Source of the DNA: Natrinema sp. CBA1119
Lineage (GTDB): Archaea; Halobacteriota; Halobacteria; Halobacteriales; Natrialbaceae
Reading direction: 5' to 3'
NCBI RefSeq assembly: GCF_002572525.1
Contig: NZ_PDBS01000006.1
Location: 1 to 64,000, forward strand
Length of the DNA stretch: 64,000 nucleotides
Position 1 is the first letter of the stretch. The number at the start of each line of letters is the position of its first letter. Position numbers and translations under genes: made by a program. Shown in pieces: positions 44,749-55,475 of the stretch. The notes beneath the pieces were generated by a model. The model was not told the origin of the DNA, ran no database searches, and saw only the letters and a list, made by a program, of their open reading frames with translations.

Positions 44749-47700
44749 GGACCCCGAGGAGATTCAGCTCACAGAGGAACAGGAGGACGCGCTCGTCCAG
44801 GGCCGGAACGTCGCGATCACTGCCGGCGCCGGGACAGGGAAGACGACAACGCTCACCGAGCGGTACGTGACGATACTGGCCGAGAACCCGTCACTCACGC
44901 CCGAGAACATTGTCACGATCACCTTCACGCGAAAGGCTGCTGCCGAACTGACTGAGCGCGTTCGGGAGGAGGTGTACGACCGGCTCGAGGCTGTTGACTC
45001 ACCAGAGGCCTACCACCGCTGGCGAAACGTTCTCGACGACCTGGAAGACGGCTACGTCCACACCATTCACGCGTTCTGTACGCGGCTCTTGCGAGAACGG
45101 GCCGTCGAGGCTCCGGTCCCGCTCGGCTTCGACGTGCTCGACGAAGACGGCGCCGCGACACTCCAACGCGAAGTCGTGACGGAGTTCCTCGAACGCAACC
45201 AGGACGATGACGACGTGGAGCTCCTTGCTCAGCTTTGGAGTCGTGACCAGCTGGTCGATGTACTCACTGGACTACTCGATGAGCGCCCACAGAGCGAGTC
45301 CGTCCTCAAGGAGTGGCGTGACGCCGAGGTCGACGACTACGTCGATATCTGCTGGGAGGTCGTTTGTGATCTCGACGTCGTCGACGCCCGACAGACGCTG
45401 TATGCGGACGGACTCCTTGAGCGGCTACGCACAGTCGCGGGCCGCGTCGACCGCGAGGCCGCTATCGGCGACGAGGACGGTTTTCGGGCCTACCGGACCT
45501 TCACCGAGGTCGCGGCGACACTCTCGGACGACCAAGAGGAAAGCGATCCCCGCGACTGTCAGCGGGCAATTCTCGAGCTGTACGAGGCCTGTGAGAAGAA
45601 GAACGGTGGCCTGTACAGCAGTTCGGGGTACGTCGTCGGTGACCGGGACGAGTGGAATGAGTACGGTGACGTCTACGACGACCTGAAGGACGCTATCGAC
45701 GCGGTCATCGCGGCCGTCGAACCGCACGCGGATGCAGTCGAGACGACACCCGGTGAGCTCGAAGCAAACAGCGCCCATTACGCGCTGGCTCTGATGCGGG
45801 TCTTCGATGACGTCCTCGCCGCCTATGCCGACGAGAAAGAGCGTCGCGATACGCTCGACTTCCCCGACGTGATCGAGACGACGCTCAAGTTCTTGCGAGC
45901 TAACGATGCGGTCACGGAGCGGCTTCAAGACCAGTTTGCGGCCGTGATGGTCGACGAGTTCCAAGACACGGACCCGCGCCAGTGGGAGCTGGTCAGGCTC
46001 CTCACGGGCGTCGACGAGCAGACGGCGTCGAACGTCTTCCTGGTCGGCGACGAGAAACAGAGTATCTACGGATTCCGTGGGGCCGACGTGACGACGTTCG
46101 GGGCGGCGAGAGCGGAACTCCAGACTGTCAACGAAGCCCGTGGGGTCGACGACGTCCCTGACAGCGAGGCCGAGAGTCCGACCGCGCTCGAACTCTCTGG
46201 GAACTTCCGGACGCTGGACGAGCCGCTGTCGTTCCTGAATGAGCTCTTCGAGTACCTGTTCCAACCGGAGGGGGACACCCACAAACCCTACGAAGCGCCA
46301 CCACAGACGCTGACCACACAGCGCGACCGAGTCGAAGACATCGAGGGACTCACCGGCAGCGTCGAGTATCTCGCTGTGCCCGACGACGCCGACACGGCGG
46401 CGGAACTCTTCGGCGGTGACCATCCGGTTGCTGAAGGTGCGCTCGACCACACCATCGAGGCCGAGGCGCAAGCGCTCGCTGTTCGACTGACCAACCTGTT
46501 CGACGATCCACCGACAGTCCAAGACCCCGACACGGGTGTTCATCGCGACGCTACGCCGGACGACACGGCAATCCTCCTCCGCCGGCGAACCCATCTGGAT
46601 CGGTATCAGCGGGCCCTTGAGGAGTACGACATTCCCTATACTGTCGTCGGTGGCGTCGGATTCTATGATACGCCCGAGGTCCAGGCGCTGACGAACCTAC
46701 TTCGGGTACTTGGTGATCCGCAGGACGACGTCTCTCTCTATGGGGTGCTTCGGTCCCCGCTGTTTGGCTTCACCGATGACCGCCTCGCTCCGGCAGTTGC
46801 CGAGGCTGATTCAGTGTGGGATGCACTCGCCGAGACGGACGATCCACAGCTCGCGGATGCTTTCGACCTCCTCACGACATGGCGGACCCTTAGTGGCTGC
46901 GCGACGCCGTCTGAAGATGGCGTCCTCCCGTGGAACCGTCTGTTGTCCCGAGTGATCGACGACACGGGGTATCTGGCGAGCGTGAGTGCTGACGAACGCG
47001 GTTACCAGGCCGTCGCGAACGTCGAGAAGTTCCGCGACCAGGTCCGTACTTGGAGCGAGAACGGTGTTCACACAGCTGCTGGGTTGCTCCACCGGATCGA
47101 CCGCCAAGCAGAGATCGACCCCGAGAAGGGGAGGCTGACATCCCCGGCGATGTGGAGGGCGTCCGGATAATGACGATTCACGCCGCGAAGGGACTCGAGT
47201 TCCCAATCGTCACTGTTCCCGATCTCGGAAGTGACCTCAATTTCGGGCGGTCCGTCGATGACCACGGCTATGTCCGCCTCGTCGAGGGGACGACTGATGC
47301 TCCACCGATTCCTGCCGTGGGTGGTCCCCACCCCAACGATGCGTTCTCAATCGAGAAGACGGCAGTCCACGAATATGCTGATCGTCGCTCGCTCCCGCAA
47401 GAGCGTGCGGAGTCCAAACGACTGCTCTACGTGGCCTGTACCCGAACCCGGGACCACCTGCTGCTGTGTGGAACACACGACATCGATATCGATGAGTCTG
47501 GCCACATCGAACTCGGTGAGCCAGATGATTTCGACGAGGCCAGTCGATGGCGGGATTGGCTCCAGCCCATTCTGTTTGACGACCATGAGCTAGTCGCTGA
47601 GGCTTTCCACGATGGAGCTACAGACGCTCGAATTGGTGATGCCCCATACACCATTCAGGCGCCACCTCGGCCGGTTGAATGGCAATCTGAGGCTCCGACT

Positions 47701-48378
47701 GAAGAGTTAGACCCTGCGATTACTGTCCCTTCCCCGCCGGAACGTCAGGCTGCCGTTCGCGTTGCCGCGACGACCCTCGTCAGTGCTGTTGCGGATGCCT
47801 CCGAAGACGGACACAGCTACACGTCGGGGGATGGGACAGTCGGATTGAGTCCCACCACCTTTGGAACTGTTGTCCATCGGCTCAATGAGCTCCGTCCCCC
47901 ACGAAAAGAGTGGCCCTCGTTTATTCGTCAATTGAGTCGTATGGGGAGCGAGGAACCGACGGATGACGATCTCCAAGCGGCCGTGAGCCATGCCCAGGAT
48001 GCGATCCGGTTCGTCGATGAAACTGAGGCGGACCTCCCACTCGAAGCGACCTATGACGAGTACTCAGTTGTCGCTCGTCTTGATGATTCCCGCATAGTGG
48101 GTGATATTGACCGTCTTCTGGTCACTCCTGATGCGTATCATATCATCGACTACAAGACGAACGATCTGTCGTCGACGACGACTGATACCCTCGCTGACCA
48201 CTATCGGCCGCAAATGCTTGCCTACGCTCTCGCGCTCTTCCAGCACGATCCCGCCCGGCAGGTACGTGCTTCACTCCGGTTTACCGATGTTGGGGTGGAA
48301 GAACGGTTTGAGTGGCAACGGAGTGAACTGGCTGATATCGAATCTGAACTTCGCTCTATGTTGGAGCTCGTCTCCTGA
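44741..48378 (+). pseudogene. AddA/UvrD-type helicase-nuclease, frameshifted copy
   Basis: Colinear with 29159-32797, but the C-run at 47119-47122 has four Cs where the first copy has five (31537-31541). The frame is lost at about residue 793 and ends at 47170 after 809 aa. The truncated product keeps Walker A and B but lacks TIHAAKGLEF, the last helicase motifs and the whole nuclease. The remainder is readable in another frame up to 48378. Confidence 0.9.
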
Positions 48379-48403
48379 GCCACATTTACTGATTCTATCA
48401 AAA

Positions 48404-48558
48404 CTATTCTAGAGTAGTGAACTATTCTGGAATAGCGTGTAGCTTTGGAATAGAATACTATTCGGACTATTCACCACAGAGTTAAGTTGAGAGGGGTTGA
48501 TACTGCTGAATAGTATGAGTGGCTCAGATAGCAAGAATAGCATAGATAGAACGAATAG
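48404..48558. repeat. GAATAG/CTATTC iterons at second parA
   Basis: Second-unit copy of the nine-hexamer block at 32823-32977. Confidence 0.75.
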
Positions 48559-49453
48559 CCCAAATAGCCCATATGATTCGGTACAGACCGATGGGAACTC
48601 TCGGGCTGTTTCGGTGTGTATGCTGAAGGGAGGCGTCGGCAAATCGACGATTGCGGTCAACCTCGCCCGACAACTGGCCGCACACGAACACGATGTCCTC
48701 CTCATCGATCTTGACCCGAACGGCCACGCGTCCGTGGGGCTGGGGTTTAACGACCAATACCACAACACCGAGGAAACCATCGGCGACGTCTTCTTCAACG
48801 ATGCTGACCCGACTTCAGTTGTCTACGATACCAGCTATGGGTTCGATATCCTCCCGTCCAGCGAAGACTTAGAACAGGTCGAGCGGGAGATCGTCGTCGG
48901 CGACGTATTCCAACCCTCTGCGCTGCTCAAACGGGAAGTCGTCGACCCACTCCTTGGGGACACGTACGATTATATCGTCACAGATTCGCCGGCGTACCGT
49001 TCCCGACTCACGGACAACGCGCTCGTCGCGACGGCGAACTTGGTGCTTCCGCTCGCCCCGGGGAACGAGGCGATGGCCGGCTTGGAGCGAACCATCGAGC
49101 GACAGATCTCACCGCTTCGGCAGCATATGGACGTCGACGTTCTGTCACTGGTTCCGAACATGTTGAGCGGCCGTATCGACCAGCAGACTCAAGATCGACA
49201 GCTCCTCGAACGTCTCAACTCGCACGATAACCTCCAGGACCGCATCCCGAACTTTGCGCGGATTACGGACTGGGAGGCTGTCGACGCCGGCGATCTCAAA
49301 CCCTCACCGGGCATCCGTGACCGTACCAGCATCACAAAGGCCTATGGCGAGCGCAAACCCCTGCTGGACTACGACCCTGACTGTGACCAGTTGCAGTGTT
49401 TCGACGAGTTGGCGCACATCGTCGAGGCAGGTGAGGTGGTCCGCCATGTCTGA
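48515..49453 (+). CDS. parA: ParA/Soj-family partition ATPase, second unit
   Basis: Same 312-aa protein as 32934-33872 with KGGVGKST. Two centromere-like blocks and two ParA genes on one molecule could interfere with or reinforce segregation. Confidence 0.9.
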   Translation: MSGSDSKNSIDRTNSPNSPYDSVQTDGNSRAVSVCMLKGGVGKSTIAVNLARQLAAHEHDVLLIDLDPNGHASVGLGFNDQYHNTEETIGDVFFNDADPTSVVYDTSYGFDILPSSEDLEQVEREIVVGDVFQPSALLKREVVDPLLGDTYDYIVTDSPAYRSRLTDNALVATANLVLPLAPGNEAMAGLERTIERQISPLRQHMDVDVLSLVPNMLSGRIDQQTQDRQLLERLNSHDNLQDRIPNFARITDWEAVDAGDLKPSPGIRDRTSITKAYGERKPLLDYDPDCDQLQCFDELAHIVEAGEVVRHV

Positions 49454-49847
49454 CGACGATCCGTTTGCCGACCTCGGGGAGACACTCGAAGATGAACCGG
49501 ACGACGAACCCCAGGATACGGATGACGCATCTGAATCGGGAGGCGACGAGGAGACGCCCTCTCAGGAACCCGTCGAACGACAAAACCCGATGACCGATTC
49601 AGCGTTCAGCTATGAGGCCGCTAAACAGCGGCCTTTCTACGCCCGGGAGGCTACGATCGAGGACTTCGATTCCTGGCTGAAGTATGAACTGGAACGCGAG
49701 CTCAACCAGCAGGGCTACCAGAACATCGTCGTTCGGGAAATGACTGATGCTCTTCTCCGAACCGTCGTGGAGGAAGATCTCGTAGACGAAGTGGCCGAAC
49801 GATTCGAACAAGCTCGCGAATCTGCTTCTTCAGAATCGACTGAATAG
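49446..49847 (+). CDS. Probable partition partner of ParA, second unit
   Basis: Same acidic 133-aa protein as 33865-34266, with the 8-base overlap with parA. Confidence 0.7.
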   Translation: MSDDDPFADLGETLEDEPDDEPQDTDDASESGGDEETPSQEPVERQNPMTDSAFSYEAAKQRPFYAREATIEDFDSWLKYELERELNQQGYQNIVVREMTDALLRTVVEEDLVDEVAERFEQARESASSESTE

Positions 49848-49905
49848 CGTACTATTCCAAAATAGAAAGCTATTCTACAATACCCCAACAGCAACCTCAG
49901 AATAG
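49842..49905. repeat. GAATAG/CTATTC iterons after second par operon
   Basis: Second-unit copy of 34261-34324, four exact hexamers. Confidence 0.7.
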
Positions 49906-50252
49906 TCTGATTCCGCCTCTATACGGTGAACTCAGTTGAGACCGCCGGCTCAGTTTTGATATAGCGATATATAATTTATAAATCCGGTTTCTTGGCTATT
50001 AACACTACTACCGCCAGAATTCGGAACTTTAGGCAAATACGCGTCTGGGCGTGATTACACTGGTAATCACGACCACTTTGAAGTACCCCGACGCCGTCGG
50101 TGAAGCACGAATGCTGCAACCGCCTCATGACGCCGCTTCCCCCAGGGTAGAGTCGCTGAGAGAGGGTGTCTTTCTGCAATTATCGAGTGGGTTCCGAATT
50201 CATCTTCTCAGCCGGAAGCCCTATCACGAATTATCTATAATTCGTAACCGAG
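49906..50252. promoter_or_regulatory. AT-rich region with two palindromes, second unit
   Basis: Perfect palindromes at 50051-50070 (GTGATTAC/GTAATCAC) and 50226-50245 (ACGAATTAT/ATAATTCGT), the latter 7 bases before ATG 50253. No gene is supported. Confidence 0.6.
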
Positions 50253-50789
50253 ATGTCGCACTCACCTCCCCGGTCGGGCCAGCCACCCATTCAGCAGCTT
50301 CAGACGGTCGTCGATCTTCTCGAGACGCCGGCACTCGCTCAGATTTACGCCCATATTTTGCAGCACGGTCCCATCACCGTTTCCGAGATCGTCGACGAAC
50401 TCGATATCCCACAGGGGACCGCCTACGACTACGTCCAGAACCTCGAAACGGCTGCCTTAGTGGAGAAAACTCGTGAGCAGCGCCCGTACGAATATGACGC
50501 CGAGTCGATTGCACTCACGCTCTCGACGGATGGTGAAACCCAAACGATCACGCCGGCACTTATCGCTGCGGTTGCCCGCCGTGATGAGGATGAAGACATT
50601 GATGTCTACATCGAGCGCCATAGCCTCGACGGTCTTGCTGTCGCCCTCGAGTACGCCTCCGAGTACGTTGATGGCACGGTTAACCACCGGATTGCAGCCC
50701 GGGAACTTGACCTCTCACCGCTTGAAGCCGAGATCATCCTCCAGGCGCTGGAACCGGTTGCTACCGAATACGCCGACGCAACTGCATGA
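50253..50789 (+). CDS. Winged-helix antitoxin-like protein, second unit
   Basis: Same 178-aa protein as 34672-35208; ATGA overlap with the PIN gene. Confidence 0.7.
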   Translation: MSHSPPRSGQPPIQQLQTVVDLLETPALAQIYAHILQHGPITVSEIVDELDIPQGTAYDYVQNLETAALVEKTREQRPYEYDAESIALTLSTDGETQTITPALIAAVARRDEDEDIDVYIERHSLDGLAVALEYASEYVDGTVNHRIAARELDLSPLEAEIILQALEPVATEYADATA

Positions 50790-51313
50790 CGACGGTCTAT
50801 ATCGCCGATACTGGTGTCTTTGTGCGGTGTGGCGGTCCGGGCAAGGACAAATTCCAACGGCTTCGTCGGGCGCTCCGACAGGTGAATGTCTCGTTACGTA
50901 TTCCGCAGCGTGTTTACGAAGAGCTCGGGGGCGATCCTGCAGCAGACGCGTATCCCTCGGGGAACATTCCCTATCCCGATGGATTCGAGGAGGGCTGGAT
51001 CGTCGTCGCCGACGAGCTCGACTACACCAATCCACTCGTTTCGACAGTGATGGACGAGGCGCGCCGGTTCATCGCGAACGAGACCGACCGCGACGAGGAT
51101 ATCACCGAGAAAGCGGATACGGCGCTCGTTGGGCTCGCTGCGCAACTGCTCGATGCCGGGGAGGCAGCCAACGTTGTTCTCTTGACAACCGACAAACCGG
51201 CGGGACGGGCAGCCGAGGCGCTCCTCCCTCAACACGGCTTCAGCGACCGTATCGAATTTCGGTACATCAGCGTCGAATATCTCGAGACGATCACAGCCAA
51301 CGGATTTCGGTGA
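50786..51313 (+). CDS. PIN-domain-like ribonuclease, second unit
   Basis: Same 175-aa protein as 35205-35732, with ADTGVF and the later acidic residues. Confidence 0.7.
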   Translation: MTTVYIADTGVFVRCGGPGKDKFQRLRRALRQVNVSLRIPQRVYEELGGDPAADAYPSGNIPYPDGFEEGWIVVADELDYTNPLVSTVMDEARRFIANETDRDEDITEKADTALVGLAAQLLDAGEAANVVLLTTDKPAGRAAEALLPQHGFSDRIEFRYISVEYLETITANGFR

Positions 51314-51335
51314 CGCAGCTCCGAGGTAAGGGCCG

Positions 51336-52568
51336 ATGATCGACGATCGTTCGTTCCGTCCTAAAAGCGCTCTCGATGACAGCTTCGAGCGCTATCTTCA
51401 GGACAAGGGGAAAGGCCGCGGTGGGGACGGCGGGAACTACCGACGCAACGCAGGGCGCGAACTCGAACGGTTCGCCGAGTGGGCCGACGGCGACCGCGGC
51501 GACGACTGGACCGGGATCGTTCCCGACAACGTCGACCGAGAGCCGACCTTCGAGGACCTTGACGAACGCGTCTTTCGAGAGTACGCCCGACACCTCGTCG
51601 GTGATCGAGGGCTCAAACAGAACACTGTACAAACCTATTACCGTTATCTCTCTGCGTGGTGTGGCTGGTGCGTCAATGAGGGCTACCTTGAGGCACACTA
51701 TGCCCAGCGGGCAAGCGCGATGGCACCGCTCCCCGAGGATGACGGCCGCAAGCCCGGCGACCAGCAGGCCTGGACGTCCGAGCAGCGTCACGCCCTCACC
51801 CAGCACGCCGACGAGCGAGCCCGCGACGCCATTGAGGCGTACACGGCACTCCCCGATGATACTGACCCTCTCGACAGGCAACGAGCCCGATATACGGCAC
51901 TGAAAGCCGCTCGTGACCGTGCCCTCGTATTCGTCCTTGCGTACACAGCTGTCCGTGTCGGAGAACTGCTCCGGGACCCGAACGACCCGCGCCGGCGAGG
52001 GGTCCAGTGGGAGGAGATTTCTATCGACGACGGGAGTATGGACGTCTATCGGAAGAAACAACAGTGGGATGCCGCGAGCCTACCCGATCCCGTGATCTCT
52101 CCACTTCGGAGCTATCACCAGCTTACGGACCCACCGACGGAGCAGTGGCCGGTGTTCCCAACGTTCGACCAGCGGACGCTTGCGACGCTCGTGCAGGACG
52201 AGCTGGCTGATCGAGGGGAACGCCCAGATGCAATCGACGAGCGACGTGGCGAGTATGCTCGTGACCTGTTGCTGGCTCTCGACGAGGACGTTCGACCGCC
52301 ATCGATCACGACGGATGGCGCACGGTCGATTCTCCAGCAACTCTCGGAAGACTTCGATATCAACATTGACCATCCAAAGCATAATTATCTCGCACCTCAC
52401 GGCGGTCGACGTGGGATGGGCGAGGTTCTTGTCCGCGCGTTTGGATACACGGTTGCAGCCCGATATCTCGACAATTCAGAGGAGATGGTGCGGGAGCGGT
52501 ACTCACATATTGAGGCCGGAGAACTCGGAGACGTTGCCACAGAAGCGCTCTCAGAGATTGATGGTTAG
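51336..52568 (+). CDS. Tyrosine recombinase/integrase, second unit
   Basis: Same 410-aa recombinase as 35755-36987, catalytic residues intact. If it acts on sites inside the unit it could in principle resolve the tandem array. Confidence 0.88.
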   Translation: MIDDRSFRPKSALDDSFERYLQDKGKGRGGDGGNYRRNAGRELERFAEWADGDRGDDWTGIVPDNVDREPTFEDLDERVFREYARHLVGDRGLKQNTVQTYYRYLSAWCGWCVNEGYLEAHYAQRASAMAPLPEDDGRKPGDQQAWTSEQRHALTQHADERARDAIEAYTALPDDTDPLDRQRARYTALKAARDRALVFVLAYTAVRVGELLRDPNDPRRRGVQWEEISIDDGSMDVYRKKQQWDAASLPDPVISPLRSYHQLTDPPTEQWPVFPTFDQRTLATLVQDELADRGERPDAIDERRGEYARDLLLALDEDVRPPSITTDGARSILQQLSEDFDINIDHPKHNYLAPHGGRRGMGEVLVRAFGYTVAARYLDNSEEMVRERYSHIEAGELGDVATEALSEIDG

Positions 52569-52739
52569 TTGAACAGGTAACGAGTAACCGACTGGTCTCA
52601 GTTCGCTATCACTGGACCGTAAAACGGTTGGGGGACATACTGACTTCACGGGCCTTCAGATCTAGCCAGTCGCCGACGGGATCTATCGTGAAGAGGCCGT
52701 TCGTATCGACGTTCCCAAACCGACTGACCGAGTTCTCCC

Positions 52740-53030
52740 TCATTGTTTCACCAGCCTTCCTTTGGTCGGAAGATATTCAATTCGGCCCTCTTCCAGTAGA
52801 TCCTCAAACTGATCGGAGAACTGCTGTTCGAGATCTTTCGTGATCAACTCGAGTAGTTCACCTTCGCTGATTCCTTTTGGTGTTGAGAGGTTCTGTACGA
52901 TCACGTCCTCGAAAATACCTTGAACATCTTCGGTTGGGCCTTTCGCGCTTTTCTCCAACGAAGTCGGTCCAGGACCTTGCTGGTCATCGGTGATTCCCTC
53001 GGACGATGCAGATTGTCGTCTTCCCGATCA
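52740..53030 (-). pseudogene. DUF5805-type protein, 5'-truncated, second unit
   Basis: Same truncated frame as 37159-37449. Confidence 0.65.
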
Positions 53031-53417
53031 TGACGCATTCTCCTGTGGGTCGTAGCAGGCAGTCTGCATCCGGCGGATCTGGCAGGACAGTGGCTCCGTT
53101 GCGTCAGTGTCCGCAACACGTTTGGCCCGCTCATCGTAGTTGATCGCACCAAGATCATCCAGCGTCTCCAGATGGCCCTGAATCAACGCGACATAGACGC
53201 GTGTGCGCTGCTGGCTGGTCACCTGGCTGGGATCGATCAGGTTCTCGATCGCTGCGATTTCGACGGCGAGATCGCCGGCTGTGACGGCCCCGTCAGAACG
53301 TGAGGCCGATAGGATAACGCGCCGTCGACGGCTGTTCGACACGGCAGTGAAGGCGTCGTCTGGATCCATCGGGATCGACGACCAGTCCGCTTCGTCGATC
53401 TCGTCGGTTGCGCTCAC
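53028..53417 (-). CDS. DUF7344-type winged-helix protein, second unit
   Basis: Same 129-aa protein as 37447-37836, ATGA-coupled to its upstream partner. Confidence 0.75.
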   Translation of the reverse strand: MSATDEIDEADWSSIPMDPDDAFTAVSNSRRRRVILSASRSDGAVTAGDLAVEIAAIENLIDPSQVTSQQRTRVYVALIQGHLETLDDLGAINYDERAKRVADTDATEPLSCQIRRMQTACYDPQENAS

Positions 53418-53716
53418 AGCTCACCACGAGCGAGGCGCTCTCCTCGTTCGGTCAGGAGTAGGATGCGGGCTCCTTCTCCGATGGTCTGGACGAGGTTCTC
53501 TTCTTCGAGCCGGCGGGCGTGGACACGTGTTTCTTCGAGGGTCCAGCCAGTGCGATTGGCGATGTCCTTCGCGGTGGTTGTGCCGGCGTAGCTGTCTGCG
53601 AATTCAACGATTCGTCGGGTTCGTGGGTCCCGGGTGACGGTAACCGCCTCGGCCTCGATCGGGAGGCGAGAGACAGAGTTATCACTCGGGACGCTGTTAG
53701 TCTTGTTTGCTGTCAT
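53414..53716 (-). CDS. Small winged-helix DNA-binding protein, second unit
   Basis: Same 100-aa protein as 37833-38135. Confidence 0.7.
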   Translation of the reverse strand: MTANKTNSVPSDNSVSRLPIEAEAVTVTRDPRTRRIVEFADSYAGTTTAKDIANRTGWTLEETRVHARRLEEENLVQTIGEGARILLLTERGERLARGEL

Positions 53717-53894
53717 TCGGCAGCCTTGGTTCCCGGTGCAGTCACACCGGGGACGCTTTTCATGCGTCAACCGGACTTACTGGATGGATTATAAAGTATA
53801 TTTGTATAGTTAGTCAGTGGAGAGTGAGACGGACCGTTGAGAACCTGTTGCTGGCGTTCACGAGCGGCCGTTTAGGGAGATCTTATTCTGATCC

Positions 53895-55297
53895 CATTCG
53901 TCTTTAGCTAAGACTCACACCTCGGTTGCGTAGCGGTAGCGAGCGTCTCTTGTAAGATCGGTCGTTGCTGGTGGATCTTCTGTGCATCCTCAATCAACCG
54001 CTCCAGCAACGGCGGTGGCGAGTAGCCGAGGTACTCACCGAGTTCGTGGAGGATGAGCTGGGCGTGCGACCGGAAGGTCGCCGCCCAGCGTTCTGGCGGA
54101 AACACGATCTCATCATCGGCTTGCTCGGTGACCAGACCCAACAGATCACGACTCACCAGCAGTGACAGCAACGCCGCATACAGCAGAATCTCCACAACAG
54201 CCGGGTTGCTTGTGTCGAACTCATCCAGTTCGTACTGCGTCTTCAGTTCACGAAACAACGTCTCTACCTCCCACCGACACCGATACAGCGTTGCTAGATC
54301 AGCCGGGAGGAACTCCTCTCTCGGTAGATTCGTGATGTAGAGATGGTAGTCGTCGGCGTCCGCAACGAGGACGCCGACGACGCGGAACCGCTTCGTGTCC
54401 AGCGACCGTGTTCCGTTGTACGGCCCACGTTTGAACTCCGCTTCGACCTCAACGTCGATGTACTTCCGCGAGAGATCATCGACCACTTCGTGGAGCTGCT
54501 TGCCCTCCAAGGGAATGGCGCGGCCGCGCCATTCCCGTAATTCTGCCGTTATCACCGGATTCGAGTTCGCTTTCAGCCGACTCACGAAGTAGCCGTCGTT
54601 CTCATCGATCAACGCGAAGCGGCGGTACTTGAAGTACGCCAGATCGAGTAGAACCAGCCGTCCGTCCAGCCACGAACCTGTCTTGAACAGAGTGCTGTCG
54701 TGTGTTTTCTCGTCCGTCACGTCGATCCGTTCAATCGTCTTGTCGGTGGCATTGTGGAGCAGGTGGAGCTTCGCTCCAGCCTGCTCCTCGTGACGGGCTT
54801 GGAACTCATCAGAGAGGAACTCGTGCAACCGCAACACCGTTCCATCAGCGATCATTACGTCTCTGAATCGGTCGATATCAGCGTCAACAGCGTCGGGTAC
54901 AGCGACCTCGTCGAGCGCGGCCTCGACGAGGTCGCGGAGATACTCCGCGAGTGTCGGCGTCAGCCGGTGATAGAACCCGCCAGAAGAGATTGGTTCGTCA
55001 GCTGTGGCGTTGTAGCAGCGTCTGAACCCAGCGAGTGTTCGGCTTTCGCCTGCGGCGAAGCCGAACACGAGCGCCCACACGAGGACAGGAATCTGGAGCT
55101 TACCCTCTCGCTCGACCACGCCGAGTTCCTCGGCGTGCTCTTCGAGGAACTCGGAGGGAAACAGTGTAGTGAGCCGACGCATAATTCTCGATGAGGAGGT
55201 GTCGTTGTACATACTCGTCGCCTCCTCATTCCTCTCGAAAAGTAGCCTCGATAAGCCGTCGCTGTCACGTGGTTCTCCCCTTAGCTAAAGACGGATG
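53895..55297 (-). mobile_element. Complete ISH8-type insertion sequence (IS4 family)
   Basis: It is 1403 bp. Terminal repeats CATTCGTCTTTAGCTAAG and CATCCGTCTTTAGCTAAG are 17/18 identical, with a perfect 10-bp target duplication ATTCTGATCC (53885-53894 and 55298-55307). Length, ends and duplication size all fit the ISH8 group. The right end of the tandem duplication lies inside it, at 54843. Confidence 0.92.
53908..55212 (-). CDS. ISH8-type transposase (IS4 family)
   Basis: The 434-aa DDE transposase MYNDTSSSRIMRRLTTLFPSEF... has the first Asp in FRDVMIADGTVLRLHEFL. The central Asp lies in GRLVLLDLAYFKYRRF, and the Y-(2)-R-(3)-E-(6)-K signature is in LYRCRWEVETLFRELK. It is full length and undamaged. 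Confidence 0.92.
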   Translation of the reverse strand: MYNDTSSSRIMRRLTTLFPSEFLEEHAEELGVVEREGKLQIPVLVWALVFGFAAGESRTLAGFRRCYNATADEPISSGGFYHRLTPTLAEYLRDLVEAALDEVAVPDAVDADIDRFRDVMIADGTVLRLHEFLSDEFQARHEEQAGAKLHLLHNATDKTIERIDVTDEKTHDSTLFKTGSWLDGRLVLLDLAYFKYRRFALIDENDGYFVSRLKANSNPVITAELREWRGRAIPLEGKQLHEVVDDLSRKYIDVEVEAEFKRGPYNGTRSLDTKRFRVVGVLVADADDYHLYITNLPREEFLPADLATLYRCRWEVETLFRELKTQYELDEFDTSNPAVVEILLYAALLSLLVSRDLLGLVTEQADDEIVFPPERWAATFRSHAQLILHELGEYLGYSPPPLLERLIEDAQKIHQQRPILQETLATATQPRCES

Positions 55298-55475
55298 ATT
55301 CTGATCCTGACTTTCACCGTGAGTGAGAGCTAAGTGGGTCCGGTGAGAACGGGGAATGCTGTCCTTCTGGGACAGCGGTGCTCACCAAAGAGCTCTCTCG
55401 GTCACAACCTCGGGGCCCGGCCCACCACAATAGCTGGGCTCTCTAGGCGTGACTTCTGAGGAAAGAGAATCGCTG
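55298..55475. terminator. Nested hairpin downstream of the 55476 integrase gene
   Basis: GGTGAG (55342-55347) pairs with CTCACC (55381-55386) around an inner stem GCTGTCC (55358-55364) / GGACAGC (55370-55376). It may be a terminator of the convergent integrase operon or part of its attachment site. No coding sequence is supported here. Confidence 0.45.

Larger units (their letters stand above)
23681..54843. repeat. 15.58-kb head-to-tail tandem duplication (23681-39262 and 39263-54843)
   Basis: Every gene and non-coding motif of the first unit recurs in the second at a constant offset, 15,582 before the helicase C-run and 15,581 after it. The encoded proteins I compared are identical apart from the frameshifted helicase. 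The junction joins ISH8 transposase sequence (ending CACCGTTCC) to IS1595-A sequence (starting CCTGGTTAATG) with only CC shared. Confidence 0.95.

Noticed and set aside
47100-47175. Programmed frameshift in the second helicase
   Set aside because: The first copy is continuous with C5; no slippery heptamer or stimulator is needed to explain a one-base loss.
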